Below are positions 1 to 8,118 of a stretch of DNA of 21,691 nt, piece after piece (within the stretch, counting starts at the first letter, position 1; the number at the start of each line of letters is the position of its first letter). The DNA lies in NCBI GenBank assembly GCA_002480495.1, contig DLCG01000016.1:87395-109085 (forward strand). The letters run 5' to 3'. Source of the stretch: Rhodobiaceae bacterium UBA7804. GTDB lineage: Bacteria; Pseudomonadota; Alphaproteobacteria; Parvibaculales; Parvibaculaceae. The notes under the pieces were generated by a model. That model was not told where the DNA came from. It worked only from the letters and a program-made list of their open reading frames with translations, and searched no databases. The translations under genes were made by a program, and so were the position numbers.

Positions 1-224
1 TCGTTCATCAGGAAGCCGACCGAGCCCCGATTCATGCCGTAGATCGGGATGCGGCGCTTCATGTATTGATGGAGCGTCTGGAGCATGAGACCGTCGCCGC
101 CGAGCGCCACGATGACATCCGCCTCCTCAGGCGGGGTTTCGCCATAGCGCTTGCCGAGAGCCTCGCGCGCGGCCCTGGCCTCGGGCATATCCGTCGCCAC
201 GAAGGCGATCTTCTCGAATTTCAT
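1..224 (-). CDS. nadK: NAD kinase, N-terminal part (cut by window edge)
   Basis: This is the first 74 residues of a minus-strand gene that runs off the left edge. NAD kinase phosphorylates NAD to NADP in the cytoplasm. The start MKFEKIAFVATDMPEA is followed by DVIVALGGDGLMLQTLH. The GGDG motif, at about residues 42-45, is the family's ATP/NAD-binding signature, and the following YGMNRGSVGFL fits the conserved GxNxGxLGFL segment. The start ATG at 224-222 puts the GGDG motif at the depth usual for short alphaproteobacterial NAD kinases. The gene is divergent from cutA with a 62-bp spacer. No strong ribosome binding site precedes it. The rest of the protein, including the second half of the active site, is outside the window. 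Confidence 0.9.
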   Translation of the reverse strand, partial: MKFEKIAFVATDMPEARAAREALGKRYGETPPEEADVIVALGGDGLMLQTLHQYMKRRIPIYGMNRGSVGFLMN

Positions 225-272
225 CGTCTCTATCCCGGGGCGATTCCTCGATGGCCGACGATGCGGCGACAC

Positions 273-280
273 AAGGAGGT
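273..280 (+). promoter_or_regulatory. Strong Shine-Dalgarno site that fixes the cutA start
   Basis: AAGGAGGT lies six bases before the ATG at 287. It is a near-perfect anti-Shine-Dalgarno match, so the in-frame ATG at 251, upstream of this site, is very unlikely to be the real start. Confidence 0.75.
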
Positions 281-286
281 AAGCAT

Positions 287-634
287 ATGGGCGCGGATAC
301 GCAAGCCAAGGATGAAGGAGAATTCGTCTTCGTCTATTCCACCTTCGGCTCGATGGGGGAGGCCGAGCGGGCGGCGGAGGCGCTGGTCCGCGAGAAGCTG
401 GCTGCCTGCGTGAATATTCACGGGGGTATGCGCTCCGTCTACGAATGGAAGGGGACGGTGGAGAAAGAGGACGAGGTGGCGGCCTTCATCAAGACGCGGG
501 CGGCGCTTGCCGGGCGGGTCATGGCGCGGCTCGGGGAGCTGCATCCTTATGAAGTGCCGGCCATGCTGGTGCTGCCGATCGCCGGCGGGAACGAGGATTA
601 TCTGGAGTGGGCGAGGGGGCAGACGAAGGGGTGA
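287..634 (+). CDS. cutA: CutA1-type divalent cation tolerance protein
   Basis: A 115-residue protein matching the small trimeric CutA1 family (about 105-115 residues). It carries the family core LAACVNI, then SVYEWKGTVEK, an IKT segment and the HPYEVP motif. CutA1 is linked to copper and divalent metal tolerance, but its biochemical role is not settled; it folds like PII proteins. The start at 287 is chosen because of the Shine-Dalgarno site at 273-280, and it gives normal family length. The stop codon lies three bases from the end of the convergent moaA gene with no terminator between them. The gene is divergent from nadK. Confidence 0.92.
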   Translation: MGADTQAKDEGEFVFVYSTFGSMGEAERAAEALVREKLAACVNIHGGMRSVYEWKGTVEKEDEVAAFIKTRAALAGRVMARLGELHPYEVPAMLVLPIAGGNEDYLEWARGQTKG

Positions 635-637
635 AGT

Positions 638-1669
638 TCAGCCGCCGGTGAGCGACATGTGGCGCGAGACGGCGGGGCGGTTGTGCTCGCGGTCGATGAT
701 GAAGTCATGGCCCTTGGGCTTCCGGCCGATGGCTTCATCGATGGCGGCGTCGAGCAGATCGTCGCTCTCGCTCGCGCGGACGGGCGGGCGCAAATCCGCC
801 GCATCGTCCTGGCCGAGGCACATATAAAGCGTGCCTGTGCAGGTGAGGCGGACGCGATTGCAGCTTTCGCAGAAATTATGCGTGAGAGGCGTGATGAGGC
901 CGAGCTTGCCGCCGGTTTCCTGCACCTTCACGTAGCGCGCGGGGCCGCCCGTGCGCTCGTCCAGTTCATCGAGCGTCCAGCGCTCCGCCAGCGAGCGGCG
1001 GACCTGAGACAGCGGCAGGTATTGATCCGTGCGGTCGCCGTCGATGTCGCCCATCGGCATGGTCTCGATGAGGGTGAGATCGTGGCCCTCTCCATGCGCC
1101 CATTCGATGAGGGACGGGATTTCCGCCTCGTTGACGCCTTTCAGCGCAACGGTGTTGATCTTCACCTTGAGGCCAGCGCGCTTCGCGGCGGCGATGCCAT
1201 CCAGCACCTGGGGCAGGCGGCCCCAGCGCGTGATCTGCTGGAAGAGGGTTTCATCGAGCGTGTCGACCGAGACGTTGACGCGGCGGACGCCCGCGGCGAA
1301 GAGGTCATCCGCGTAACGCGCGAGCTGGCTGCCGTTGGTGGTCAGCGTCAGTTCGTCGAGGGCGCCGGTTTCGAGATGGCGGCCGAGCGAGCGGATCAAG
1401 GTCATCACATCGCGGCGCACCAGCGGCTCGCCGCCCGTAAGGCGGAGCTTGCGGACGCCTTTGCGCACGAAGGCGGAGCAGACGCGGTCCAGTTCCTCGA
1501 GCGTCAACAGGTCCTTCTTCGGCAGGAAATTCATGTGCTCGGACATGCAATAGACACAGCGGAAATCGCAGCGATCCGTCACCGAGACGCGCAGATAGGT
1601 CACGGCCCGGCCATGCGGGTCGATCATGGGTGTTGCGGCAGCCCGGGGAAGCGGCTTCTCCATGTCCAT
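638..1669 (-). CDS. moaA: GTP 3',8-cyclase (molybdenum cofactor biosynthesis radical SAM enzyme)
   Basis: MoaA catalyses the first step of molybdopterin synthesis, converting GTP to 3',8-cyclo-GTP, which MoaC turns into cyclic pyranopterin monophosphate. The 343-residue protein is full length. The radical SAM cluster motif is C34-x3-C38-x2-C41 (CDFRCVYC) and the SAM-binding LTGGEPL follows at about residue 78. The second 4Fe-4S site is C267, C270 and C284 in NFCESCNRVR...YMC, with the family's 13-residue gap. The protein ends in the conserved double glycine (SLTGG). No Shine-Dalgarno precedes the ATG, but TATATT lies six bases upstream (1681-1676), which could mean leaderless translation; an in-frame ATG two codons later is an alternative. 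No other moa genes are nearby. The window contains a molybdoenzyme subunit at 5711-8050 that would need this cofactor. Confidence 0.97.
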   Translation of the reverse strand: MDMEKPLPRAAATPMIDPHGRAVTYLRVSVTDRCDFRCVYCMSEHMNFLPKKDLLTLEELDRVCSAFVRKGVRKLRLTGGEPLVRRDVMTLIRSLGRHLETGALDELTLTTNGSQLARYADDLFAAGVRRVNVSVDTLDETLFQQITRWGRLPQVLDGIAAAKRAGLKVKINTVALKGVNEAEIPSLIEWAHGEGHDLTLIETMPMGDIDGDRTDQYLPLSQVRRSLAERWTLDELDERTGGPARYVKVQETGGKLGLITPLTHNFCESCNRVRLTCTGTLYMCLGQDDAADLRPPVRASESDDLLDAAIDEAIGRKPKGHDFIIDREHNRPAVSRHMSLTGG

Positions 1670-1790
1670 GACCGGAATATAGCAACTGGTCAGGCGGATT
1701 TCGCCCCCTCCGGCGATAAGGTTTTCGTGAGGGCTTTTGCGGGGCGTGCGGGCCGGGTAGCCTCGGCGCGACGCAATACGGGGGAGGCCA

Positions 1791-3281
1791 ATGGCGGATT
1801 ACATTCTTTCCATCGATCAGGGCACCACGAGCACAAGAGCGCTGCTGTTCGACCGTTCGGGCTCGCCCATGCGGGTGCGCCAGAGGGAGCTTCGCCAGAT
1901 TTTCCCGCGCGATGGCTGGGTGGAGCATGACGCGGAGGAGATCTGGGCGGCGACGCTGGAGGTCTGCCGGGGCGTGCTGACGGCGGGCACGACGGCTCAG
2001 AACATCGCCGCCATCGGCATCACCAATCAGCGCGAGACGACCGTGCTCTGGGACCGGGCCACGGGGAAGCCCGTGCACAATGCCATCGTCTGGCAGGACC
2101 GGCGCACCGCCGCCTTTTGCGCGAAGCTGAAGGAGGAGGGTAAGGAAGCCACCTTCCAGACGAAGACGGGGCTGCTGCTCGACCCCTATTTCTCGGGCAC
2201 GAAGCTCCGCTGGCTGCTCGACAATGTGGAAGGTGCGCGGGCGAAAGCCGAGAAAGGCGAACTCTGCTTCGGCACGATCGACTCGTGGCTCATCTACAAT
2301 CTCAGTGGCGGCAAGCGGCATGTGACCGATGCGACCAATGCCTCGCGGACGCTGCTTTTCAATATCGAGACGAATGAGTGGGACGACGAGCTGCTGAAGC
2401 TTCTCGACGTGCCGCGCGCGATCCTGCCGGAGGTGCTGGACTGCTGCGCGGATTTCGGCACGGCGGAGAGGGACCTGCTCGGCGCGGCGATACCGGTGGC
2501 GGGCGTCGCGGGCGACCAGCAGGCGGCGACGGTGGGGCAGGCCTGCTTCGAGCCGGGGCTGATGAAATCGACCTATGGCACGGGCTGCTTCGCGGTGGTG
2601 AATACGGGCAAGCAGCGCGTGACAAGCCGCAACCGGCTGCTCGGCACCATCGCCTACCGGATCGGCGGCGAGACGACTTATGCACTCGAAGGCTCGATCT
2701 TCATGGCGGGAGCCATCGTGCAATGGCTGCGCGACGAGATGAAGCTGATCGACAGTTCGGAAGAGAGCGAGGCAATGGCGCGGGACGCGAACCCGCATTC
2801 GCATGCCGTGCTGGTGCCGGCCTTTACGGGGCTCGGCGCGCCCTATTGGGAACCCGACGCACGGGCGGCGCTGTTCGGCATGACGCGCGATACGGGCGCG
2901 AAGGAGGTGGTGCGCGCGGCGCTTGAAAGCGTGTCCTACCAGACGCGCGACCTGATGGACGCGATGGGGGCGGACATGAAGGCGGCGGGGCTCGTCAGCC
3001 CGCAGGCGCTTCGCGTCGATGGCGGCATGGTGGCGAACAACTGGTTCGCGCAGAACCTCGCCGACATTCTGGCGCGGCCCGTCGAACGGCCGGAAATCAC
3101 CGAGACGACGGCGCTGGGCGCGGCCTATCTTGCAGGGATGCAGACGGGTTTCTATGGCAGCATGGACGATGTCGCGTCGCACTGGCGCTGCGAACGGGCG
3201 TTCGAGCCGGAAATGGCGGAGACGGAGCGCGCCGAGCGGTACAGTCGCTGGCAGGGATATGTGAAGCGGGTGATCGGGTGA
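1791..3281 (+). CDS. glpK: Glycerol kinase
   Basis: Phosphorylates glycerol to sn-glycerol 3-phosphate with ATP, as entry to glycerol catabolism. At 496 residues it matches E. coli GlpK (about 500). The FGGY-kinase signature starts at DQGTTSTR (9-16). Glycerol-contacting R81-E82 sit in TNQRET and the W101-Q102-D103 segment matches the second substrate loop. ATNASRT, the VAGDQQAA segment with the catalytic Asp, STYGTGCF, and the C-terminal VDGGMVANN are all present. Start ATG at 1791 follows GGGGAGG at 1781-1787. The gene is divergent from moaA across 121 bp. No glpF or glpD is adjacent, so uptake and dehydrogenation must be encoded elsewhere. The next gene, a flavin-linked 2-hydroxyacid dehydrogenase, starts 61 bp downstream and may or may not be co-transcribed. 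Confidence 0.97.
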   Translation: MADYILSIDQGTTSTRALLFDRSGSPMRVRQRELRQIFPRDGWVEHDAEEIWAATLEVCRGVLTAGTTAQNIAAIGITNQRETTVLWDRATGKPVHNAIVWQDRRTAAFCAKLKEEGKEATFQTKTGLLLDPYFSGTKLRWLLDNVEGARAKAEKGELCFGTIDSWLIYNLSGGKRHVTDATNASRTLLFNIETNEWDDELLKLLDVPRAILPEVLDCCADFGTAERDLLGAAIPVAGVAGDQQAATVGQACFEPGLMKSTYGTGCFAVVNTGKQRVTSRNRLLGTIAYRIGGETTYALEGSIFMAGAIVQWLRDEMKLIDSSEESEAMARDANPHSHAVLVPAFTGLGAPYWEPDARAALFGMTRDTGAKEVVRAALESVSYQTRDLMDAMGADMKAAGLVSPQALRVDGGMVANNWFAQNLADILARPVERPEITETTALGAAYLAGMQTGFYGSMDDVASHWRCERAFEPEMAETERAERYSRWQGYVKRVIG

Positions 3282-3342
3282 AGGCGCGGCGACTTCATCC
3301 GCGCTATAGTCGCTCTCAAGAACACCATCCCGGGAGGATGAC

Positions 3343-4752
3343 ATGGCGTCGGACGATCTCATCAAGAAGCTGAAGGCGGCGCTCGGCGATGCCGGTGTGC
3401 TGACCGGCAAGGACGCCGAGGAGAAGGCGGTTGGCGGCTGGAGCAAGCTCGGCATTCCGGCTGCGGTGCTGCGGCCTGCAAGCACTGAGGAAGTCTCGAA
3501 AGCGCTGAAGCTCTGCCACGCCGCGGGCGAGGCGGTGGTGCCGTGGGGCGGGAAGACCGGGCTCGTCGAAGGCGGCGAGGCGGACGGGCACATCGCGCTT
3601 TCGCTCGAACGCATGAACAGGATCGAGGAGATCGACACGCTGGGCGGCACGATGACCGTTCAGGCGGGCGCGGTGTTGCAGACGGTGTGCGAGGCGGCGG
3701 AGGAGAAGGGGCTCATTTTCCCGCTCGATCTCGGCGCGCGCGGATCGGCGACCATTGGCGGCAATATCTCGACCAATGCGGGCGGCAACCGCGTGATCCG
3801 CTACGGCATGACGCGCGACATGGTGCTGGGGCTCGAGGCGGTGCTGGCGGACGGCACAGTGATGACCTCCATGAACAAGCTGATCAAGAACAATGCGGGC
3901 TACGACCTGAAGCACATGTTCATCGGCTCGGAAGGAACGCTCGGCGTCGTGACGCGGGCGGTGCTTCGCGTCTGGCCGAAGCCGAAGTCTCAGGATACGG
4001 GCTTCGTGGCGGTGGAGAGTTTCGAGCAGTTGCCGAAGTTCCTGCGCCACATGGAGCGCGCGCTTGGCGGCACGCTCTCGGCCTTCGAGGTGATGTGGGA
4101 GGATTTCTACAAGCTCGTGACGATGGAGCCTGCGAAGGGCAGGCCCGTGATCGCGCATGGTCATCCCTATTATGTGCTGGTCGAATCCATGGGCGGCGAC
4201 CAGGAAGCCGACAGCGCGCGCTTCGAGGCGGCGATGATGGAGGCGCTGGAGGCGGGCGAGATTTCCGATGCGGTCATCGCGAAGAGCCAGGCGGAGCGCG
4301 ATGCGATGTGGGCGCTTCGGGACGATGTGGCGCAGGTCGTGAACACCTATCCGATGTTCACCTTCGATGTGAGCCTGAAGATTTCCGATATGGAGAGTTA
4401 TATCGAGGAGGTGCGCGAGGGCTTGCGCGCGAAATGGCCGGAGAGCTCGCTGATGGTTTTCGGCCATCTGGGCGACGGGAACCTGCATGTCATTCCCGGG
4501 CGGTTTCCGGATGCGGAGAAGGAGACGCGGCGCGACGTCGAGGCCATTGTCTATGGCGCGCTGCGCGAGCGGCAGGGTTCCGTTTCGGCGGAACACGGGA
4601 TCGGGCTCGAGAAGCGGCCCTATCTCGGCTGGTCGCGCTCGGGCGAGGAAGTGGCGCTGATGCAATTGCTGAAGCGGACGCTCGACCCGAAGAACATTCT
4701 CAATCCGGGCAAGGTGCTCGAACCGCAGCCGCAGGTGAAGGCAGCGGAATAG
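3343..4752 (+). CDS. FAD-linked D-2-hydroxyacid dehydrogenase (D-2-hydroxyglutarate / D-lactate dehydrogenase-like)
   Basis: A 469-residue VAO/PCMH-family flavoprotein with an N-terminal FAD-binding domain (about 35-215) and a C-terminal FAD-oxidase domain. The FAD loop is PWGGKTGLVEGG (67-78), and the stretch FPLDLGARGSATIGGN...TNAGGNRVIRYG (126-154) is typical of the D-2-hydroxyglutarate/D-lactate dehydrogenase group. The C-terminal HLGDGNLH (H375, H382) with E417 in EHGIG reproduces the two His and one Glu that bind the catalytic metal in characterised D-2-hydroxyglutarate dehydrogenases. It likely oxidises a D-2-hydroxy acid to the 2-oxo acid and passes electrons to an ETF or quinone. The exact substrate cannot be read from sequence. 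No signal peptide or membrane helix is seen. Start ATG follows GGGAGG at 3332-3337. Confidence 0.88.
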   Translation: MASDDLIKKLKAALGDAGVLTGKDAEEKAVGGWSKLGIPAAVLRPASTEEVSKALKLCHAAGEAVVPWGGKTGLVEGGEADGHIALSLERMNRIEEIDTLGGTMTVQAGAVLQTVCEAAEEKGLIFPLDLGARGSATIGGNISTNAGGNRVIRYGMTRDMVLGLEAVLADGTVMTSMNKLIKNNAGYDLKHMFIGSEGTLGVVTRAVLRVWPKPKSQDTGFVAVESFEQLPKFLRHMERALGGTLSAFEVMWEDFYKLVTMEPAKGRPVIAHGHPYYVLVESMGGDQEADSARFEAAMMEALEAGEISDAVIAKSQAERDAMWALRDDVAQVVNTYPMFTFDVSLKISDMESYIEEVREGLRAKWPESSLMVFGHLGDGNLHVIPGRFPDAEKETRRDVEAIVYGALRERQGSVSAEHGIGLEKRPYLGWSRSGEEVALMQLLKRTLDPKNILNPGKVLEPQPQVKAAE

Positions 4753-4787
4753 GCGGTTTGCGGCGGGGCGGGGAGCGTGGCAGACTG

Positions 4788-4811
4788 ACCGGAACGAAGA
4801 ATCCGGTTTTC
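4788..4811 (+). terminator. Possible weak intrinsic terminator after the flavin dehydrogenase gene
   Basis: ACCGGA (4788-4793), an eight-base loop, and TCCGGT (4802-4807) form a six-bp stem that runs into a short T run. It sits 36 bp after the dehydrogenase stop and 27 bp before the aldolase start. The stem is short, so termination may be partial. Confidence 0.4.
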
Positions 4812-4837
4812 AAAAATCAAGACGGAAGGCGGTCCCC

Positions 4838-5614
4838 ATGTCCGTGGCGGCAGATTTCAGAGACGTTCCAGTGCGCGAGCAGGTATCGGAGGCCGAGTGG
4901 CAGGTGCGTGTGGACCTCGCCGCGACCTATCGGCTCGTCGCGCATTATGGCTGGAGCGACCTGATCTACACGCATATCTCGGCGCGCGTGCCGGGGCCGG
5001 AACATCACTTCCTCATCAATCCCTATGGCATGAGCTTCGACGAGATTACCGCGTCGAGCCTCGTGAAGATCGATCTCGACGGCAATATCGTCATGCCGAC
5101 CGACTACGAGGTGAACCCCGCGGGCTTCACCATCCACAGCGCGGTGCACATGTCCGTGCCGGAGGCGAATGCGGTGATCCATACGCATTCCGACGATGGC
5201 GTGGCGGTTTCCGCGCAGGCGGATGGGCTCTTGCCGCTCAGCCAGACCGCGATGATCGTTCTCGAAGATCTCGCCTATCACGATTATGAGGGCATCGCGC
5301 TCGAACATGACGAGCGCGAGCGGCTGGTGCGCGACCTCGGCAACAAGCATTGCATGATCCTGCGGAACCACGGGCTGCTGACGGCGGGCGCGACCTGCGC
5401 CGATGCCTTCCTGCGGCTCTACTTCCTGGAGCGTGCCTGCACGATGCAGGTGCGCGCGCTTTCCGGCGGGGTGAAGCTCACCATGCCGAACCAGGGCGTG
5501 CCGGAGAAGACGGCGGACCAGGGCATGTTCCACAAGAAGCACGGCATCGGCAAACTCGCCTGGCCGGCGCTTCTGCGCACGCTCGACCGGATCGACCCGT
5601 CCTACCGGGATTGA
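4838..5614 (+). CDS. Class II aldolase / adducin-fold protein
   Basis: A 258-residue protein of the class II aldolase/adducin superfamily (fuculose-phosphate aldolase, RhaD and AraD fold). The zinc-binding histidines are visible as H115 and H117 in AVIHTHSDDG and H178 in LRNHGLL. The early motif YTHISARVPG (44-53) is typical of the family. At the place where FucA-type aldolases have their catalytic glutamate (a PSSE-like motif), this protein has NPAGFTIHSAVH (93-104), with no acidic residue. That is the adducin-like variant, so the activity (aldolase, epimerase or decarboxylase) is uncertain. The start ATG follows GGAAGG at 4824-4829. It lies 96 bp before the molybdoenzyme gene on the same strand and may share its transcript. 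Confidence 0.88.
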   Translation: MSVAADFRDVPVREQVSEAEWQVRVDLAATYRLVAHYGWSDLIYTHISARVPGPEHHFLINPYGMSFDEITASSLVKIDLDGNIVMPTDYEVNPAGFTIHSAVHMSVPEANAVIHTHSDDGVAVSAQADGLLPLSQTAMIVLEDLAYHDYEGIALEHDERERLVRDLGNKHCMILRNHGLLTAGATCADAFLRLYFLERACTMQVRALSGGVKLTMPNQGVPEKTADQGMFHKKHGIGKLAWPALLRTLDRIDPSYRD

Positions 5615-5655
5615 TCCACGTTTCGGGCGCCATGCGCTCCAGCATTTTCGAATCC

Positions 5656-5684
5656 GGATGCGGGCCTGCCAGAGGCATGCATCC
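5656..5684 (+). other. Two-part hairpin in the spacer before the molybdoenzyme gene
   Basis: GGATGC (5656-5661) pairs with GCATCC (5679-5684). Inside, GCCT (5664-5667) pairs with AGGC (5673-5676) around a five-base loop, leaving a 2x2 internal loop. There is no T run, so a standard terminator is unlikely. It ends 15 bases before GAGG, the putative ribosome binding site of the next gene. Confidence 0.35.
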
Positions 5685-5710
5685 TCCACGCATTGCAATG
5701 AGGTCCGTCC

Positions 5711-8050
5711 ATGGTGAAGTTCGGTGTGGGGCAGCCGGCGCGTCGCGTCGAGGATGAACGGCTCGTAACGGGCCATGGGCGCTACACGGACGATATTTCG
5801 ATGCCGGGTCAGGCCTATGCGGTGATGGTGCGCAGCCCGCACGCCCATGCGAAGATTGCCGGGATCGATGCCGAGGATGCGAAGGCGGCGCCCGGCGTAC
5901 TTGCAGTCTATACGGGCAAGGACGCGGAAGAGGCGGGACTCGGCACTGTCTATTCGCCCGCCGCCGACATGCTGAAGAATGCCGACGGGACGCCGATCTT
6001 CAAGACGGTGCGCAACCTGATCGCGCGAAGTCATGTGCGCCATGTGGGCGATCTCGTTGCCATGGTCGTGGCGGAAACGCCCGCGCAGGCGCGCGATGCG
6101 GCGGACCTCGTGATGGTGGATTACGAAGACCTGCCTGCTGTCGCCGACACGGCGGGGGCGCTGGCGCCGGACGCGCCCGTCATCTGGGAAGAGAATGGAT
6201 CGAACCTCGCCTATGACTGGTCCATCGGCGACGAGGAAAAGACCGAAGCGGCAATGAAAGCCGCGCACCACATCACGCGCGTGAAGCTCGTCAACAACCG
6301 CATCGTCGTGAATGCGATGGAGCCGCGCGCGGCGCTGGGCAATTACGAAGCCGACCGCGATCACTATACGCTTCACGTATGCAGCCAGGGCGTGCATGGC
6401 ATGCGCACGAATATCGCCAAGCACTCGCTGAACATTCCGGTCGAGAAGCTTCGCGTCATCACGGAAGATGTGGGCGGCGGTTTCGGCATGAAGACCTTCG
6501 TCTATCCCGAATATCCGCTCGTGCTCTTCGCCTCGAAGATGCTGGGCCGTCCCGTGAAGTGGACGGCGGACCGTTCGGAGAGTTTCCTGAGCGATACGCA
6601 AGGCCGCGACCATGTGACGGAAGCGGCGCTCGCGCTCGACAAGGACGGCAAGATTCTCGGCGTGAAGGTCGATACCATCGCCAATCTCGGCGCCTATCAG
6701 AGCCAGTTCGGTCCCTTCATTCCCTCGCTCGCGCCGCGCGGCATGCATGTGGGCGTCTACATGGTGCCTGCGATGTATAACCATGTGCGCGCGGTCTACA
6801 CGAACACGGTGCCTGTGGACGCCTATCGCGGCGCGGGGCGGCCCGAAGCCTCCTATGTGATCGAACGGCTGATGGAAAAGGCCGCGCATGAGATGAACAT
6901 CTCGCCGGACGAGATCCGCCGCCGCAATTTCGTGCCGCCGAGCGCGATGCCGCTCAATGCGCCGCCTTCCCTGCCTTTCGACTCCGGCGACTTCGAGCGC
7001 AACCTCAGCGACGCAATGAAAAAGGCTGATGTGGAAGGCTTTGCGGCGCGGCGCGCGGCGGCCGAGCGCGAAGGTAAACTGCTCGGTCTCGGCTACAGCT
7101 ACTATGTGGAGCGGACCGCGGCGGGCATGGCCGATTATGCGCGCATTTCCGTCGATGCGAAGGACGGGATGGTGCATGTCTGGACCGGACAGCAGACGAA
7201 CGGACAGGGCCATGAAACGGCCTGGACGCAGCTCGTTTCGTCGCGGCTCGGTGTGGATGCGGAAAAGATCAAGGTGCATCTGGGCGACTCCGACGTGTTG
7301 CCGGGCGGTGCGGGCACCGGCGGCTCCAAGGCGCTCTACATGGCGGGCGGGGCCATCTCCGACGCTTCGGACAAGCTGATCGAGAAGGGGCGCGAGATCG
7401 CGGCGAACGAACTCGAAGCGGCGAAGGCCGATATCGAGTATCGCGGCGCTGACGGCGAACCTGTCTTCGCGGTGGCGGGCACCGACAAGACGATCGACCT
7501 GTTCGCCGTGGCGAAGATCGCGGAAAGCCAGGCCGATCTCGGCGAGTTCGCAGGGGACGGCGAATATACGCAGAAGGGAAATACCTTCCCGAACGGCGCG
7601 CATATCTGCGAGGTTGAGATCGACGTGGAGACAGGCGTTTTCCGCGTGGCGCGCTTCACGGCGGTGGACGATTTCGGGCAGATTCTGAATCCGCTTCTCG
7701 TTGCGGGCCAGGTCCATGGCGGTATCGTGCAGGGGCTGGGGCAGGCGATGGGCGAGAATGCCGTCTATGACGCGAACGGACAGCTCGTGACCGGCTCCTT
7801 CATGGATTACTGGATGCCGCGCGCCGCCGACTTCCCGGACTTCAATATCAGCTACAACGAGATTCCCGCGCGCTCGAACGCACTTGGCGTGAAGGGCGCG
7901 GGCGAAGCCGGCACGGTCGGTGCGCCGGCGGCCTTCATCAATGCGATGATCGACGCGTTGCGGCCATACGGCATCGAGGAAATCGACATGCCCGTGACGC
8001 CGCTCAAGCTCTGGAACATCGTGCAGCGGGGGCGCAAGGCGGCGGAATAG
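5711..8050 (+). CDS. Xanthine dehydrogenase / CO dehydrogenase-family molybdopterin-binding large subunit
   Basis: A 779-residue protein with the domain order of CoxL/XdhB-type molybdenum subunits: an N-terminal a/b hammerhead (TGHGRYTDDI...VRSPHAHAKI, about 20-130), then the Moco-binding domains. The cofactor loop GGGFGMK is at 255-261. The active-site loop is AYRGAGRPE (371-379), so it lacks the AYRCSFR cysteine of true CO dehydrogenases. The catalytic glutamate is E732 in KGAGEAGT near the C terminus. It should hydroxylate a heterocycle, aldehyde or similar substrate in the cytoplasm. These enzymes normally need a 2Fe-2S subunit and an FAD subunit; neither is fused here nor encoded in the adjacent genes. 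Start ATG at 5711 follows GAGG at 5700-5703. The substrate cannot be deduced. Confidence 0.93.
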   Translation: MVKFGVGQPARRVEDERLVTGHGRYTDDISMPGQAYAVMVRSPHAHAKIAGIDAEDAKAAPGVLAVYTGKDAEEAGLGTVYSPAADMLKNADGTPIFKTVRNLIARSHVRHVGDLVAMVVAETPAQARDAADLVMVDYEDLPAVADTAGALAPDAPVIWEENGSNLAYDWSIGDEEKTEAAMKAAHHITRVKLVNNRIVVNAMEPRAALGNYEADRDHYTLHVCSQGVHGMRTNIAKHSLNIPVEKLRVITEDVGGGFGMKTFVYPEYPLVLFASKMLGRPVKWTADRSESFLSDTQGRDHVTEAALALDKDGKILGVKVDTIANLGAYQSQFGPFIPSLAPRGMHVGVYMVPAMYNHVRAVYTNTVPVDAYRGAGRPEASYVIERLMEKAAHEMNISPDEIRRRNFVPPSAMPLNAPPSLPFDSGDFERNLSDAMKKADVEGFAARRAAAEREGKLLGLGYSYYVERTAAGMADYARISVDAKDGMVHVWTGQQTNGQGHETAWTQLVSSRLGVDAEKIKVHLGDSDVLPGGAGTGGSKALYMAGGAISDASDKLIEKGREIAANELEAAKADIEYRGADGEPVFAVAGTDKTIDLFAVAKIAESQADLGEFAGDGEYTQKGNTFPNGAHICEVEIDVETGVFRVARFTAVDDFGQILNPLLVAGQVHGGIVQGLGQAMGENAVYDANGQLVTGSFMDYWMPRAADFPDFNISYNEIPARSNALGVKGAGEAGTVGAPAAFINAMIDALRPYGIEEIDMPVTPLKLWNIVQRGRKAAE

Positions 8051-8118
8051 TCCCGCCGGGAAGTGGGCGCGCCACCGAGACAAGGCAGAAAAATACCCTC
8101 ACAATTCATCCAGATTTA

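Noticed and set aside
659..1930. A 423-codon plus-strand open frame opposite moaA
   Set aside because: moaA has complete radical SAM motifs; this frame has none and also overlaps the glpK start.
1305..3650. A 781-codon minus-strand open frame opposite glpK
   Set aside because: It overlaps glpK and moaA, has low-complexity Ser/Arg/His composition and no motif; it is a shadow of glpK.
5711..8050. Assignment as the CO dehydrogenase large subunit CoxL
   Set aside because: The active-site loop is AYRGAGRPE without the CO dehydrogenase cysteine (AYRCSFR), and CoxS and CoxM are absent.
8066..8073. The palindrome GGCGCGCC after the molybdoenzyme gene as an operator or terminator
   Set aside because: It is a short self-complementary GC string with no loop or T run, expected by chance in GC-rich DNA.
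4817..8083. A 1088-codon minus-strand open frame opposite the aldolase-fold and molybdoenzyme genes
   Set aside because: It is antisense to two clear genes, is rich in Arg and His with no recognisable domain, and reflects third-position GC bias that removes stop codons on the opposite strand.
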